Shown one piece after another: positions 12,601 through 25,429 of a stretch of DNA of 64,000 nt; position 1 is the stretch's first letter; every line of letters begins with the position of its first letter. The translations under genes were made by a program, and so were the position numbers. Source of the DNA: Atopsyche davidsoni (Eukaryota; Arthropoda; Insecta; Trichoptera; Hydrobiosidae). The stretch covers positions 3,696,501 to 3,760,500 of the forward strand of contig JAILWY010000016.1 in the NCBI GenBank assembly GCA_022113835.1, written 5' to 3'. Below the pieces are notes generated by a model. That model made no database searches and was not told where the DNA came from. It saw nothing but the letters and a program-made list of their open reading frames with translations.

Positions 12601-14429
12601 TTCCAAGCTTTACTAGGCTAGAATAGAAAGACATTGTAAATTTTCAATTCCTCTGGGTTGAGGTTTAGGCATAAGCCGCATCAACAGGGTGTTTCAAGCG
12701 AGCGCCTCGTTTCTAGCCCCGATCCTCCTACATGTCGGCTTCCTCACGTTTCAGTTGACTTCAACTAATCATACTGAAAATCTTATCATATATTGTTTGG
12801 TTTTTTTACAAATAGATGATAATGTGTTACTAATAATTCAGCTATTAATTCGCGTAAATAACGGGAACTATCATAAAATAGCCATGAGTGTAATTAATTA
12901 AACCTTCGCGGGGCTGTACCGCCCCTAAGCAGCTGAAGTTCGACAACTCCCTGAAACTTCCGATCAGCTGGAAGCTGGATTTAATATTGCGATTAAGTAG
13001 GCAGATTAATGTTCGTGGGGTGTCGAGTCTCCACGCTTCATTGTCAGAAAACTACCCCAAGATAAATATCACCAGTCCAGAAACTTTATTGATATTTTAC
13101 TTTAGTGTTGTGGATCAATTTTACGCTCGTGCAGAATTTTTTTTTTTTACGTAAGTAAAATGAATTGAAAATATAATTTACTTTAAACACGCCACTGTGC
13201 CGCGAATTATTTAATTAAGCTTCGCGTAGGTCAAGCATACAAAATCCATTGTGATGTGAAAATAATTTGTGCTGTAAACAGAGTAAAACGTATTAGTTAG
13301 TTGTTATAAGTGCTGTATAGAGCTTGATACTTCAAAACTATGGAAATATAAACATTGTTTTAGTGTGGAAAATTCACAAAGATTGAATATGATAAAGTAC
13401 ACAAGGCCTATGTTATTTACAAAAGAAATAGGAAGACTTGTATCTGAAACGAACCTCTGGAGGGTTTTTGTTAAGCGTTACGCCAAACAACCCCAGGGTT
13501 AAATGCGAGACAAAAAATAAATAAATTCATTTGGTAAATATTTTTTTAAGATTAACACAGCTTAATCCGATATCTTACTTTCATTTTTTTTTCATGCAGG
13601 AAAAAAACAATAATGATCTATGAAGGCTAATACATGATTGAGAAAAAAAGGAAACAGTAAACTAGATCCAAAAGGTAAATTGTAGTATGTGGTATGCGTT
13701 ATCTTAGTAGTTGTACAAATTAATAATTTAAGAATAGCAGCTGAGTGATAATGAAACCTTATTTATATGTACGAGTAATTTAATAAAGATTTTCTCTGAT
13801 GCTTTTAATTCATAAAATTTTTATTTCTTATCACATTTTCGTAACATCAGAAACCATTCGACCCATCTTACGTATTATTGTGTTTATGTTAAAACAGCAG
13901 TAATATTAAATAAATACAACATGGTTACCCCATGACATCGGAAATCGCCTTCTTGCTACTCCTTTCGTGCTCGCAGGTGGCTTTTGCATAGTCTCTCCTC
14001 GTTTAATATACTTACGCCAGCTCGTTGCAAATTGCAGATATTATTTTCTTTTACTTTAATTTCTGAAGAACAAAGCAATACGAGTTCATAAAGTTGAGAG
14101 CGTGCATATGATGCAATGATTTTTTGTGAGTATTACACATTATATTCGTATTCCTGTATGCAATATCCATCATAAGAGAAGGCGTTGAAATCATGAAAAG
14201 ATTCCTCGCCAAAGTCATCATTGTAACAAGATTGATATCGACCACTATGCTTTTGAGTGCATAAGCTTGCGATTCCTATGGAGTCAGTTAGTACAGTTCA
14301 CATCAATTTTTAGATGTATCATGCTACGTAAAATATAATATTTTCCGTGATCAATATGTAGCATCACATTTAATATTTTCTTGTTCATATTTTTCAATTG
14401 CAAATTCCGCTCACGTTTACCGTCCACAA
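9607..14429. other. AT-rich non-coding stretch
   Basis: No gene, RNA gene or recognisable mobile element found. Frames of 64-84 codons here are low-complexity and lack motifs. Short GC-richer spots at 12500-12740 and 12900-13060 have no coding signal. Confidence 0.45.
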
Positions 14430-14720
14430 GTTTTCCACGGGCAGGGGCGGAGCGGGGCGGGGTACGGGAAGTTTATAATTGATGCATCCTCGGGGTACTT
14501 CCAGCACCAACTTCCGACAATCAATTACAACTTGATCAAACCAACCAGCCAACCAGTAAACACCGCAGGGGGCGGAGACACCGGCCCGTCTGATATTTGA
14601 TCACGCTGGGATAAGCTGGGATATCTCCAAGATCGTAAATTACAAGTGTCAAAATTGGGGAGCTCCTCGTATTAGTTAATTAATATCAGCTGAAGTTGGC
14701 CGCAGACCGTCACTCTAGAC
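14430..14720. promoter_or_regulatory. Candidate cis-regulatory island
   Basis: Unique GC-richer DNA with a GGGGCGGAGCGGGGCGGGG tract at about 14444 (Sp1/KLF-type sites), runs of AATTGAT and TTAATTAAT homeodomain-like cores, TTGATCA words and GGGATAAGCTGGGATA. No open frame spans it. The contrast with surrounding AT-rich DNA and the motif density suggest an enhancer; this is inference. Confidence 0.3.
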
Positions 14721-14939
14721 TGCTACGACAAAACTTTCCTTGACTAAGCTGCCAATCACTATTTATCAATTCTCATTAACATATGCATTTTTTAGCTGTA
14801 TAAAACGTGAATTTGTTAAAAGTTATTTACTATATGGAAATATTTTTTTGACTGGCTATGCAATATAATATCCAGATGGGACTAAAATCGCTTCACTTGT
14901 TACTTTGTTCAAAAAGTCCAGTGCTTGCAAATCACTAAA

Positions 14940-15158
14940 TATTGGTTGGCCTAGGCACATTGGTTCATATGTAGAGTATGATTATTAAAAATTCTCGATA
15001 AACGGAAGTGATTCGTTAGTACAAGGGTTAGTACACCGGCCATGTAAGCCAGAGGATGTGGGTTCACATCCCACACAAATCACGATGATATTTTTCTGAG
15101 AGTTTCTTTAAATTATCTTCTATGTATGAACTAATGTGCTTAATCATATTAGTAATAC
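14940..15158. mobile_element. Foldback element with a tRNA-like core
   Basis: The outer arms are inverted copies: CCTAGGCACATTGGTTCATA on the left and, reversed, the sequence around TATGAACTAATGTGCTTAAT on the right. These match the near-perfect arms of the copy at 25430-25596. Between them is a tRNA-like segment at 15008-15083. The left arm has decayed more than the right. Confidence 0.7.
15008..15083 (+). ncRNA. tRNA-like core, threonine-type, probably not a functional tRNA
   Basis: GTGATT (15008-15013) pairs with AATCAC (15078-15083) like an acceptor stem. GTGGG-TTCACAT-CCCAC forms a canonical T-arm, and an anticodon-like loop CATGTAA sits between GGC and GCC, giving UGU. The D-arm is poorly formed and the B-box carries C where A is usual. 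It is more likely the head of a tRNA-derived element than a working gene. Confidence 0.5.
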
Positions 15159-17814
15159 TATACAATATTGTTACACATCGTCTTGGACTAAAGTGAAACA
15201 GATTTGAGATTAATTATAAAGGTGTCCCAAAATTGACGCAAGATTTGAATTTGTCGCCATTTTTGCAGTACAAGCCTATACAAATTTAAAATCAGCATAC
15301 CAGGAAAGGGATCTATCCGATAATCTCTCGATCAAGAGTCAAAGTGCAGACAAACCAACGATATACACCAAAAAACATTATATTACAATAAATAATTCAA
15401 CTATTTTAGATTTCACGCTAATAAATGAAAATTACTTTAAAGAATATGCTTCAAATAGCAAACCTTTATAAATTCAATTATGATTCAATTGAATCGATAA
15501 TAACCAGTGATAAATTCACAAATCCATTTTCACACTTGTTTTGCCGGATCTTATTTACAAAAGTCCGTAACTAAAAAAAATATGTACAAGTAAATACTTA
15601 ACCATATATAGTTTTTAGTAATATTTTAGTACCACTTGTATTGAAAAAATTCACAAAGTAATAATAGTACTTTTAAAAAATCATCTCAATACTTGACATG
15701 TAATTTGTGTCTAAATAAATTTTATATCACTAAATACTAAAAATTCATTGTCAATATATATCAATATGTTGAGGATGAATTGATGAGCGAATTCTCAAAA
15801 TATTTTCAATGTACCACAAGCGGAATTCAAAGCCACATTTCATGTGTGTGCTCAAATCAAATTCCTGTAAAATCAATAATCCCCAATATAAGTGTTTAAT
15901 TCAAATGTTTTGAATGTTCCAGCTATTTACTTCAAGCACTTCATTGTTTATCAAACTATACTTACTTTAATTTTTATTTTATTTTAAAAGAGCTATCTTT
16001 ATAAATTTAAGACAACATATCAAATGAAAGTTTAAACCCTTCTGTTTTTTATAGGCTTCATCTGAATCGTGCCGAAATTGAATACATCGCCAATAACTAA
16101 AATATCATTGATGGATACTTGAAACATAATCAGTTTCAGTGTTTTAAGCGTAAAAATAATAATTCAATAAACACACTGTACTTAAAACGCTTTCACAGTG
16201 CTGTAAAATTAAAATATTATAAGTGTTTTCAGTTAAAATATTTATGTGTTCAATAATTTATACCTTAAATTCTGTTAAGATAGATCGGCATAAACAATTT
16301 AAGATTATGTCTCAGGCTTTTACTTTTTATGATATAATTAAGAGAAAATCTTAAATAATAAACCCTTGCTAGTACATCTCTGTTGAACGTTGGAGTCCAT
16401 AAAATATAAAATCAAAAATTTCATTTTCTGCAGGTGGTCAAACAATAAAAATATTTCATATCCCTATAACCTTGTGGCCCAGAAAAATATAAGCACCTAT
16501 TCTTTATGTAACATTTAACTGCTCTACTTTCAGCATTATTTTTCTATGCTATACACTAAAGATGAGATAAATTCTCATCTCGGTACTATTGACGTGAAAT
16601 ACGGTAACCTCATATCTATATCAGAGTGTTCTTAAATAAATGGCCAAATAGGCACTTAATAAAACTTCTTCTATCGGAAATGAGAGAGCCAACACCTTTG
16701 GCTTATTGTTATAGCTTCCCTTTTACGTTGGCATTTATAATTTAGAGTATTTTTAATGCTAATTATTTTTTTAAAACATCTACAGAAAATTCTAAAAACC
16801 CATAAAGCTTTCAATTTAAAATAAAATTTAAATTTTTTTTTCCAGCCGAAAAAGCTGTGATTTATAATAAAAATCACAGCTTTACTGTTAAGATTTATAG
16901 TTTTAAATATCATGAAAGGTAAATGATAAATAACATAAAAAATGAGGAATCAAGGAAACTTAAAAATCATCAATCAGTCTCGAACAACAAACAACCTTCA
17001 CCTTCTGATACTCCATCTTTATATTGGAATGCCTGATGTAAACAAGGTATTAATTGATATAACCTTATTTGCATGTCAATAATTGAAACATGATGAATAA
17101 CTTTGATGCCCTAATTACACGTTAAATATAATAATTCCTGGCCACATCTTTAAATTTATGTTATATGTTTTAAATACTAACTGACTGCCAAGAACTTCTT
17201 GTATCATGTACGCTTTCATTTTCACAATCTGTTCAATTTCTATTCTCGTCGAAGTCTTTTTCGTTTTAGATTGTTTGCCATCGCAACGACGGCTTAAATA
17301 AAATAAAATACATTATACATGGAAAGCGAATCTCTTTACAGCCTGTTTGCACAAAAAGAGGTTAACATCCACGATCTTTTATCTGATTCTTCAGAGGATT
17401 TGATTTTGTATCGGGCACATTCACATTGCGTCGCTCCGGTATTGTCCGCAGAGAACCGTAATCCCCGACTCATCCGATCAGTTTAAGGAATAAATTGCAC
17501 GAGCATCCAGCAAATTAAACAAGGATCCGCCATCTGGCAACACCGGCTGTCGACAACCTTCGCTGCAGTATATTTTCATTAAAAATAAACAAGAATATTC
17601 CATTACACGCTTTCTAATTGTGTTATTTTCTTAATGCAAACACTAAATCATTGTGTATACCAAACCACGAAAAAGTAATTTGCTTTGTAAGCATATATTT
17701 AAATATGATAACTACCAATGAAAGCCATACATTTTGACTGGCGAATACTAATATTATGTTACACGGAAGATATAGCTTTGATTAAATAATCACAGGTAAA
17801 CAACGTTTTGTAGT
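15159..17814. other. AT-rich non-coding stretch
   Basis: No gene found. A perfect 13-bp stem hairpin lies at 16851-16883, and a GC-richer unique patch at about 17420-17570. Confidence 0.45.
16851..16883. repeat. Short perfect hairpin
   Basis: AAAGCTGTGATTT and its exact reverse complement AAATCACAGCTTT are separated by 7 bases. It lacks a long microRNA-like arm or a mirtron's splice sites, so the function, if any, is unknown. Confidence 0.6.
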
Positions 17815-18045
17815 CTTGTTGAGGGACAAGGCATTTGATTCGTGAAGATCCATTATTATTATGATAAAAGTACCTTTGTATTTTGTCTCAATACACTGGG
17901 TCATAATCAGATGCATAACTAAACTGTTTAGTTTTGCATCTGATGATTACCCAGTGTATTGGGTCAAAAAAGTAATGCAAATAATTTTAATAAACTCAAA
18001 GTGAAGACAAAATACAAAGATACATTTATCATTATAACGTTTTGT
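17815..18045. mobile_element. Foldback miniature element
   Basis: The left arm (TACCTTTGTATTTTGTCTC, then CAATACACTGGGTCATAATC, then AGATGCATAACTAAAC) is mirrored by GTTTAGTTTTGCATCTGATG, ACCCAGTGTATT and AGACAAAATACAAAGATAC. The right arm has an extra insertion of about 45 bases (17965-18008). The flank GAGGGACAAGGCATTTGATT also recurs beside the copy at 2740-3085. There is no coding capacity. Confidence 0.75.
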
Positions 18046-19694
18046 AATATTTTAAATTTAATAAATTTTGATATTGAAATTAAAAGTTATTGATTTTATT
18101 TCGGTTGGCATGTTGGGCCTAATGGTTTAGAAATAAGTATACTTGCTTATCATCCGTAGGGTTACGTGCTCTAGTTTGGTTAAAAATAAATGCCGAAATC
18201 AGTTTTAGAATAAGACAAGAAGCTCACTCCTTAGAATGATGATAGAATCGGTAGTTTTGGGTTTTTTAAATCAGAAGTCTATCTAAAACTGCAAGAGCCC
18301 GCTGACATATTAATCGTTTCCATATTAAAAAAGATATACGGAAAATACTCTTATAGTATATCAATAGGCAACACCATGGTAGGTCATGATAAGCCAGACA
18401 AGGCAGTCGTTATCTTTAATCATTTCTAATTGTTAAACAATCCACATTGTATATTTAATGTTTCCCAGCTAACTATTGAAGAACACTCTATATAAACACT
18501 TGAACTATTAAATTTGCTTAAATTGAGAGGTAAATAATCATAGTTCACTAAATGTTGACCTAAAACTCTTGCTTAATAATAATCTCCTTTATATAAAATA
18601 TACGTACAATTTAATTAATTATACTTTCCATTCTAATGAAACGACACTTATAAGTTAAAATTTTTGAAATGATATAATATAATTAAAGTATCGATAAAAC
18701 AAGAAAGCCATATTATAAGAGTCGCAAAGGAAGATAAAATTTTATCTTTGTTATAAGATTCAATAACAATTACCCTAAGAGCATCTGAAGCCCTCGGCTC
18801 CTGCTTTGTATGGAAGCTAAACGAATCCATCCGAGCTCTTGTCTAAATCTATTATGGCTAATTATCGAGCCTTAACGTGAAAATTTAATTATCCCCGATG
18901 TCTAACAATGGACCCTCAATTATCAATTTTAATTTCGTAAATTACTTGAGAAAATTTTGACGTCTCGTTCTATGAAAGAAATTATTGATGGGATACTCCG
19001 ACTGTATTCATTTATGCAAAGTATTCTTTACTAAATTATATCATTAAAAAGTTTTATTTGTCTTTATTGAAATTCACATTTAATGCAGTAATTACTACAA
19101 ATAAATTTAATATAAAATTTATTACTGTACATGAGAGAAAAGTTTACAACGCACATGCAAAAAATAAACAATATAATATAAGTCTGAAGTTTTTTCAACT
19201 TTTTATAATGGGAATGTTTATTATTGAAAAATGTTAACTCTTACAAAAATAACTTAAATAATTTTTTTTCAAAAAACACAAATTGTCAACAAATACGTAA
19301 CAAATAAAATAAGTATTAATTAATATTTATCATTTTGTACTAAATTATAATAAGAATAGTAAAAATAAAATATAAATATTTTTTCTAAAAAAATTCTTCA
19401 TGTCAGCATCATTCACTAAAGTAAACAGAAAATTAGGATGGGCATTAATAAAGTCATGACTCTGATGTCTGTTATCCATCCGACGTTGTAAATGAAAACG
19501 TTTTATTTCCATTCCGCTCAGTTATGAAATGTTAACCCGTTTGACGAAAACCGTGGATTCTAAACAGTTTTTGTGGAAATATTACTATGTATGTTTTTGC
19601 TACAATTGGTACACATCAATTAAGTGTACATGATATATATATATTTTTTTTTAATCCCTGGTAGTACAATAAATAATTTAGGAAATAAAAAAAT
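18046..19694. other. AT-rich non-coding stretch
   Basis: No gene seen. A faint tRNA-like run at 18110-18190 was not accepted because A and B boxes are not convincing. Confidence 0.45.
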
Positions 19695-19766
19695 GGGCTC
19701 GTCCGGGAATTGAACCCGGGACCTCTCGCACCCGAAGCGAGAATCATACCCCTAGACCAACGAGCC
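19695..19766 (-). tRNA. tRNA-Pro (CGG)
   Basis: A 72-nt cloverleaf on the minus strand: acceptor GGCTCGT with ACGAGCC, a 3-bp D stem, anticodon stem CTCGC/GCGAG around loop TTCGGGT (anticodon CGG), T stem CCGGG/CCCGG with loop TTCAATT, and discriminator C. The CCA is not encoded, as is normal for eukaryotes. It differs from the UGG genes of this window only at the first anticodon base and one T-loop base. It stands alone, far from the 44-56 kb cluster, with a weak T-run downstream on its own strand. Confidence 0.95.
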
Positions 19767-21560
19767 GATATAAAATCGTTGATATTCACACTTCGTCTCG
19801 TGCTCATCGTTGCACTTAATTACTGCAGTAAAATGCATTTACCTGGCTTCCGATAAGCGCGAGTACCTCAGTGGTCGTGTTCAAATAATCGTAAATAGTT
19901 TTATTATTCTTCATTTTAATTTAATTATTTGGGGATTGGAATGCACGTCATTAAGCATCCGTCTAAATCTCTTGAAGCTTTATGATGAATTCGCGATTAC
20001 AAGTTTACAAAACTATGCATAATTACCTGTCGATATTCTATTTAAAACTTAGCCTGTCTTCAAGGGATTGAAAGCTGAATATGTAATATATAGCACAGCA
20101 TTGTTTGGTGGTCAGGTTGTGCGTCTTTGCAGATTGTACAGTAAGTGAAGCAATAAATTTCCACACTCCAGGATAGACATACCAGCCGAAACGTCGGCAG
20201 CTAAAATGGAAATAATAACACATCAAAGATTTATAAATTATTGAATATATATATATAAAATTTTGTAATAAATTTGTAAGTTTGCATAGAATTTTGTGCC
20301 TCTGTCCATCGGAATGTTCTTCGGAGCGTTGCGAAACCAAAAGTTAATGCCGTGTCCGAATTTCACCCCGGAGTTGTTTATTTATCCGGCGTGTTTGGAG
20401 ATCCTTTATTTTCCCAAGCGTCTGGCTGGTAATGCTCGCAGATCACATCTCCGACACCGACCGTGAAACTTGCTTTTCAAAAACAATATTTAAATGTTAT
20501 ACAAGGCCGCCCGCACTCGCGGTACTTTCATTTTAAATTCATGCGTTGGATTTTTTTTCAGACGCACATGAACAAAAAACCCAGACAATGCCTGCAAATT
20601 TGCATTTGAAGTATAACTCATGATTTTTTTGTAGAAATTGTATGTACGCTTTGTGATATATTTTTTTAGAATCTTTGCAAAAAATATTGTAGCGCGCACT
20701 ATCATAAACAGTGGCATATGTATTTTAATAAAATATTTATATAAAATTATATCGCGGGACTGACGGCTGAAGTATGAATGGAAATGTGGCACATGGAGCA
20801 AAATAAAATATCGCAGCTCCTCGTGGAAACTCAGTTCATAATAATAGACTCTATTTAATTACTTTTTAATAATTTGAAAATTATTTACCGGTTAATATTT
20901 TGATTCTCTGCTCTTAATTTTATTGAAATGCTAGGCATAAATATAAGGACTACTTTTGTGCCTTTTAGGCAAAAGTAATTTTACTAGGTGGTATTATAAA
21001 TGTTCCGGCATGCATATTTTACTCACAAATTGCGCCTACCTCAATGAGTAAAACCGTTAAAAAAAAATATGCTCCCACTGAAAATATTTGTTTTTCAGTT
21101 AATGTTACATTTAACCACTCTGATCAATCATAATTTACTAGTGTTAATTATTATTTTTTTAATGCTAAGATGACTGCACACTGTAAGAGCTGCATTGTAC
21201 GCGGTGCTAATGCAATCTGCGAGGTCATGCTTGCTTTAAGCGCTGCCTGAAAAGGAATAACACAAAAAAAGAGGATTACCGAATTGACATGTCAGGTTTC
21301 TGCCTCACCTGTCACGGGCGCATTACCGCGGGTCAATTTCAATATTATTGTTTTCATATTTAAAATTTAATGTGTATGTATATTTGAAACCCTGTAAATC
21401 GCACCCGTGTTTGAAAATAATCATTCAAATGTTCACCGGTACCTTAAAAAAAACACTGAACGCTCTTACCCAAAAAGAACTTTTTTAAGTATCTGTATGT
21501 AACAAATATGAGCTATTTAAAAAAATATACACTTTTTCTACGAATATATGGATACATATA
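19767..21560. other. Non-coding stretch
   Basis: Minus-strand frames of 100 and 103 codons (20038-20340 and 20490-20801) have no recognisable domain and AT-driven composition; I do not call them genes. GC-richer unique DNA lies at 20340-20470 and 21200-21340. Confidence 0.45.
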
Positions 21561-22076
21561 CGAGGGCGGTCCGATAAGTACTTAGCCTCACCGCCCGATG
21601 GTGCTAGTATCGCAAGAGAGATTTATTATCGTGTAGTACATTCTCGTAAACGGCTACTGTCAAAATTTCAGCCGAATCGGACTCGTGGTTTTGTTTTGAC
21701 CGCGTGTGGATGCGGGCATGTTTGGCGAAGAAAGAATTGCTCTTCCAACATGACAACGCACTGGCTCACACCTCCGCCATCGCCACGGCCAAATTGGTCG
21801 AATTGCACTGCGAACTGCTCCCCCATCCAGATTTGGCCCCAAACTTGAAAAAGTCACTCGCCGGGCAGAAATTTAAGTCGAATGTGGAGGTCATCAACGC
21901 CACGGAGGCCTACTTTGCAGGCCTCGAGAAAACGTATTTTTCAGATGGGTTAAAGAAGTTGGAGCATCGCTGGGTCAAGTGTATCGAGCTAAAAGGAAGC
22001 TTTGAGAAATAAATCGCCACTTTTTCAAAATTTTCGTTATACTTTTGTAGGCTAAGTATTCAACGGACCGCCCTCG
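21561..22076 (+). mobile_element. Defective mariner element
   Basis: The termini are imperfect inverted repeats beginning CGAGGGCGGTCCG; the left end is preceded by TA and the right end followed by TG, a decayed TA duplication. Inside, on the + strand, is the C-terminal part of a mariner transposase. Most of the N-terminal half, including the helix-turn-helix, is gone. It cannot be autonomous. Confidence 0.88.
21704..22012 (+). pseudogene. Mariner transposase C-terminal remnant
   Basis: The frame shows FQHDNALAHTS, the second catalytic-Asp region of mariner DD34D transposases (the Asp of HDNA), then AKLVELHCELLPHPDLAP and, after a gap, NLKKSLAGQKFKSNVEVINA and KKLEHRWVKCIELKG, with stop at 22010. 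Compared with the family, the usual segment between DLAP and NLKK that carries the third catalytic Asp is missing. The first 20 or so codons do not look like transposase, so the true similarity starts near 21730. Inactive copy. Confidence 0.85.
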
Positions 22077-22109
22077 TGTGTTAAATCTAAGGTTAGATTG
22101 GGTCAAGTT

Positions 22110-22430
22110 CTAGGCTTAGAGCATTCTGGATACAATAACCTTGGGCATGGTTTTAAATGTCGTAGTCCAGTTGGTTGAAGGAGGCATGAGCTGACGGCTT
22201 CCGTCGGCAGCGCCGCAGTTCGTCGGCTTGTTTGTTCGCCCATCATCCCGTCATTACCGCGGGGCGCAGCGGCGGGGCCCGGGGCCGCCACCCGCGCGCG
22301 CTATTAGCCGCCCCGCCACAATTAAATCGGACACGACCCAGGGCTGCCCGGGAACCCCCACCGGACGCCCGCTGAAGCCCCACTGCGAAAATCCAACCAC
22401 CGCGTGTTCCAACTGCTTACGACGATATTG
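22110..22430. promoter_or_regulatory. GC- and CpG-rich unique island
   Basis: Strongly GC-rich sequence (for example CGCGCGCGCTATTAGCCG near 22293) between a mariner and a foldback element. Open frames exist in both directions, as expected for GC-rich DNA lacking stops, but none has a known motif or flanking splice sites that would join the spacer exons. It may be a CpG-like regulatory island or an unrecognised exon. Confidence 0.3.
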
Positions 22431-22433
22431 ACT

Positions 22434-22580
22434 ATTGATAATGATTATGTGCATTTTTTCAAATATTGAAAATTGATTCAAGAAACTCCGGGATGTGGGA
22501 TTTGAACCCACATCCCGAAGCAATATTTTTCTGAAAGTCTCTTAAATCAATTGTAAAAAATGTACTTAATCATTATCAAT
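22434..22580. mobile_element. Foldback element with a tRNA T-arm-like core
   Basis: ATTGATAATGATTA at the left end is mirrored by TAATCATTATCAAT at the right, and the inner arm words TTTTTCAAATATTGAAAATTG and TCTCTTAAATCAATTG also pair. The core (22489-22517) is a long hairpin. Read on the minus strand it is GGATGTGGGTTCAAATCCCA, a textbook T-arm and B-box. The arm word ATATTTTTCTGA-AGT-TCTTAAAT ties it to the copies at 14940 and 25430. Confidence 0.65.
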
Positions 22581-24664
22581 CAATAAAACCTGTATAGGCA
22601 AAATCGTACTTCCTGTGAGACAGTCTTCACAAAAATCAATAATATATTGACTATGTGTGAAGTTATTCACCATTCTGATTTTCCTGTAAATATTATAGTA
22701 AATGCCGGGTATAGCAACATGTCGAATACAGCCGCATCGGTTTTCTTTTCTATTACAAAGTAGTGTAGTTTATAAATTCATAGTTTTAATAATATGAGTT
22801 TTGATGTTTAGTTCGTTGATCTGGTAAAACATTAATTAAAAACAAACTTGATGACAATAATTTATCAAAAAATATTCTTATTATTGAACTGTTTTTGTCA
22901 CAAAATACATTAGCTTTCTAACGCGTCTCAAAACACAAAGATCTTTTCAAAAGCCGCCGAATCTTCTCTGTGCCTTAAAAATGTGTGTTTCTATAGGGGT
23001 GGGTGAAAATTAATCACAGCAGGCATTCCAAAACATGTTTTGACAACCCTGCTCCGCGGAAGGGCAATTCTGAACCATTTATAATGACCAGAGAACATTA
23101 TGCAATCATTTTATTTCTGCGATATGCCTATACTATTACACTTACCTGCGGGGATTACCCGGTACTTACCTGAACGCTGGGCTTCGGCCTATCTAATCTG
23201 TCTTGTAAAATTATAATCATTAGTCCCGCGGTCAACTCGGACGACCGCTGCGCCGAGGGTAGACGCTGATAAGATCTTAATGCTTTAAAAAATAATTATC
23301 ATCGTAACTTTTAATATTATAATATGTACTAGTTTATTGTAAATTTTATTGTATTTGAAATTAAAATACAAACCATTTTTTTATTTATTTTAAAACGTTA
23401 TTTTCAATTTTCTTCATCCCAAAAACCATATTCGGATGATTTCATATATAAGATATTTTATTCAAAGTAATTACTATAGATATTTAGTATATTCATATTT
23501 GTTTAGTGTTACACGTCAAATATGAATTATATCAAGTTCTATTGGTTTCGCCAAATAGGCTAGCATCTAGCATCTACTTACAAACAATATAAATTTTGAC
23601 GGTCTACCGGCATCGTTTGTGTTAAGTGATCATAAGAAAAGTAGTAATTTAATGCCTTAAAAATACATTTTCAATAACAGGTTTTTTTTATATGAGAATA
23701 TAATGATTTCTTCTCACAAATCAATCGGTTTATCGGCAGGGGACTAGGCATAGTTACGCGGTCGACGCTTTGGCCACCCCTGGTATAGAGGAGCCCCCGC
23801 GGGCTACCCGCGTAGAACCTCCGCCCTGGCCATCTCACTCGATCCCATCTTAAAATAACCACCCCCAGCAGCCAACTGTGGTGCCTTGATTTCAAATTCA
23901 GTCACAAATATGCCCAAAGCCCGATGCAACTGCAAGACAATGTCAACTAATCCCGAATTGGAATCCTTCCTCTTTATTTTTGCTTTCACCGACAACGCAC
24001 CGTAAATTTATTTCTACTCATTTTTAAACTAAGCATATATGATAAAACGGATTTCGATATTTCAATCAAACATTTCACTGTACCAAATAGTTTTCTTCTT
24101 AAGTTCTAAAAGCCTGGCGTAAGAGAGCCCTCGACTAATTGGTGCTCTCCTAGCGAGTGCAGGATATAATATTCCTCTTCGCCGTGAGCTTGTAGAGCAG
24201 CTTTATAAAAAAAAAGCTTATACACACGATCTGTTTCGCTTTGTTATGAAGACAGCCTAATCCGGTTAAAGCTCTTTGTGTCCCGTGCGGATTATTAATT
24301 ACTTAAAATAATAAATATACCAACATTTATTTTTCCCTTAGGTTACATTGTTTTGATATTATTTCATCCTTACTATCACGTACCAGTGATTTAAATAATA
24401 CGGAAAATTTAAAAAAATATTTATTAACATATTTACTTTTCTTGAAGCTTTAGTAACATTAACCATTGAAAAATCGATGTCCGCAAGTATATGCAGAAAT
24501 TGTGTGACTGAAATTTTTTTAACCTTGAGAGAAGTATTAAAAAATCAGCGTTCCATTGTAAAATAGCATATAAAGCTTAATTACATATATTACGATATAA
24601 TATAATTTTTAAAAAAACACGCCTAATCTATTAAGATAATACATAAAATATTTCTGATTCTTCG
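22581..24664. other. Non-coding stretch
   Basis: Mostly AT-rich. A GC-richer block at 23730-23990 has minus-strand frames with no identifiable domain; it may be retroelement debris but I cannot name it. Another patch at 23150-23270 is unique. Confidence 0.4.
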
Positions 24665-24760
24665 GGTGCCTCTCCTCAGAGAAGGTTGGCGACCATCTCA
24701 CTGAGCATAAATTTATGCTTAGCCTGTGTTGTGGGTCACCGGGTCCTTCTACAAATAATT
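24665..24760 (+). repeat. Repeat R2, partial copy
   Basis: Begins GTGCCTCTCCTCAGAGAAGG and continues TTGGCGACCATCTCACTGAG, then GGGTCACCGGGTCCTTCTAC. Same family as 39248-39425, 42598-43020 and 46915-47216. The word CCTCTCCTCAGAGGAGG at its head is palindromic in intact copies. Confidence 0.8.
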
Positions 24761-25429
24761 AATATATTTTAATTTTTTTTATATATTATTAGGTTGTATA
24801 CAATCACAGCCCTGCCCTGCACAGCATATCACAGAGATGAAGATGCAACATTCTCGGCTCATGTACTAAACTACCGGTTTCCCGACACCTGTCCCGCCGC
24901 CGTGTCACTCTGGCACTCTTTATGCTTTCCAGATACAATTTGTACCCTCCTATGCGTACATTCCCAGTTTAATATAACCTACCGGTTTCCTTCTCCCATA
25001 GAATCACTTACCTATCACTCATATCCAATTGATACTTTTCTGATATAACGATATCGCCTTTATAACCAATTCCTTTATATCCTCCCGTAATAACTAACTA
25101 CGTGACATTTTAATATCAAACGCCTTGATCAATAAGATTTTTATTATTAAAACGACTTATCTTTTGGTAGCTACTTTTTTACTTTAATGGAGCGACCACG
25201 TTTGTGATATTAATATTTTACGGTATCAAATATTTTTTATTCAAAGAGTTCGTTTTACAGCAAGTATTTAAAGTTATTTTGCTGCTGTTTTAATATGATT
25301 ACAGGCACATAAAAATGATAAAATCACTTTTGAATTTCAAGCCAAAAACGAATAATCAAAGTGACGTTTCCATAAAAAATATTAACAAGTCTTAAGAAAC
25401 TGTATCTATAACATTTGTTGATAGTGTAT
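24761..25429. other. Non-coding stretch
   Basis: Contains a GC-neutral pyrimidine-rich region (24790-25045) with an 84-codon frame lacking motifs. No gene supported. Confidence 0.4.

Noticed and set aside
18110..18190. Possible tRNA-like segment
   Set aside because: A and B boxes do not fit and no cloverleaf forms.
20038..20801. Minus-strand frames of 100 and 103 codons
   Set aside because: No motif, low-complexity composition, no splice or start context.
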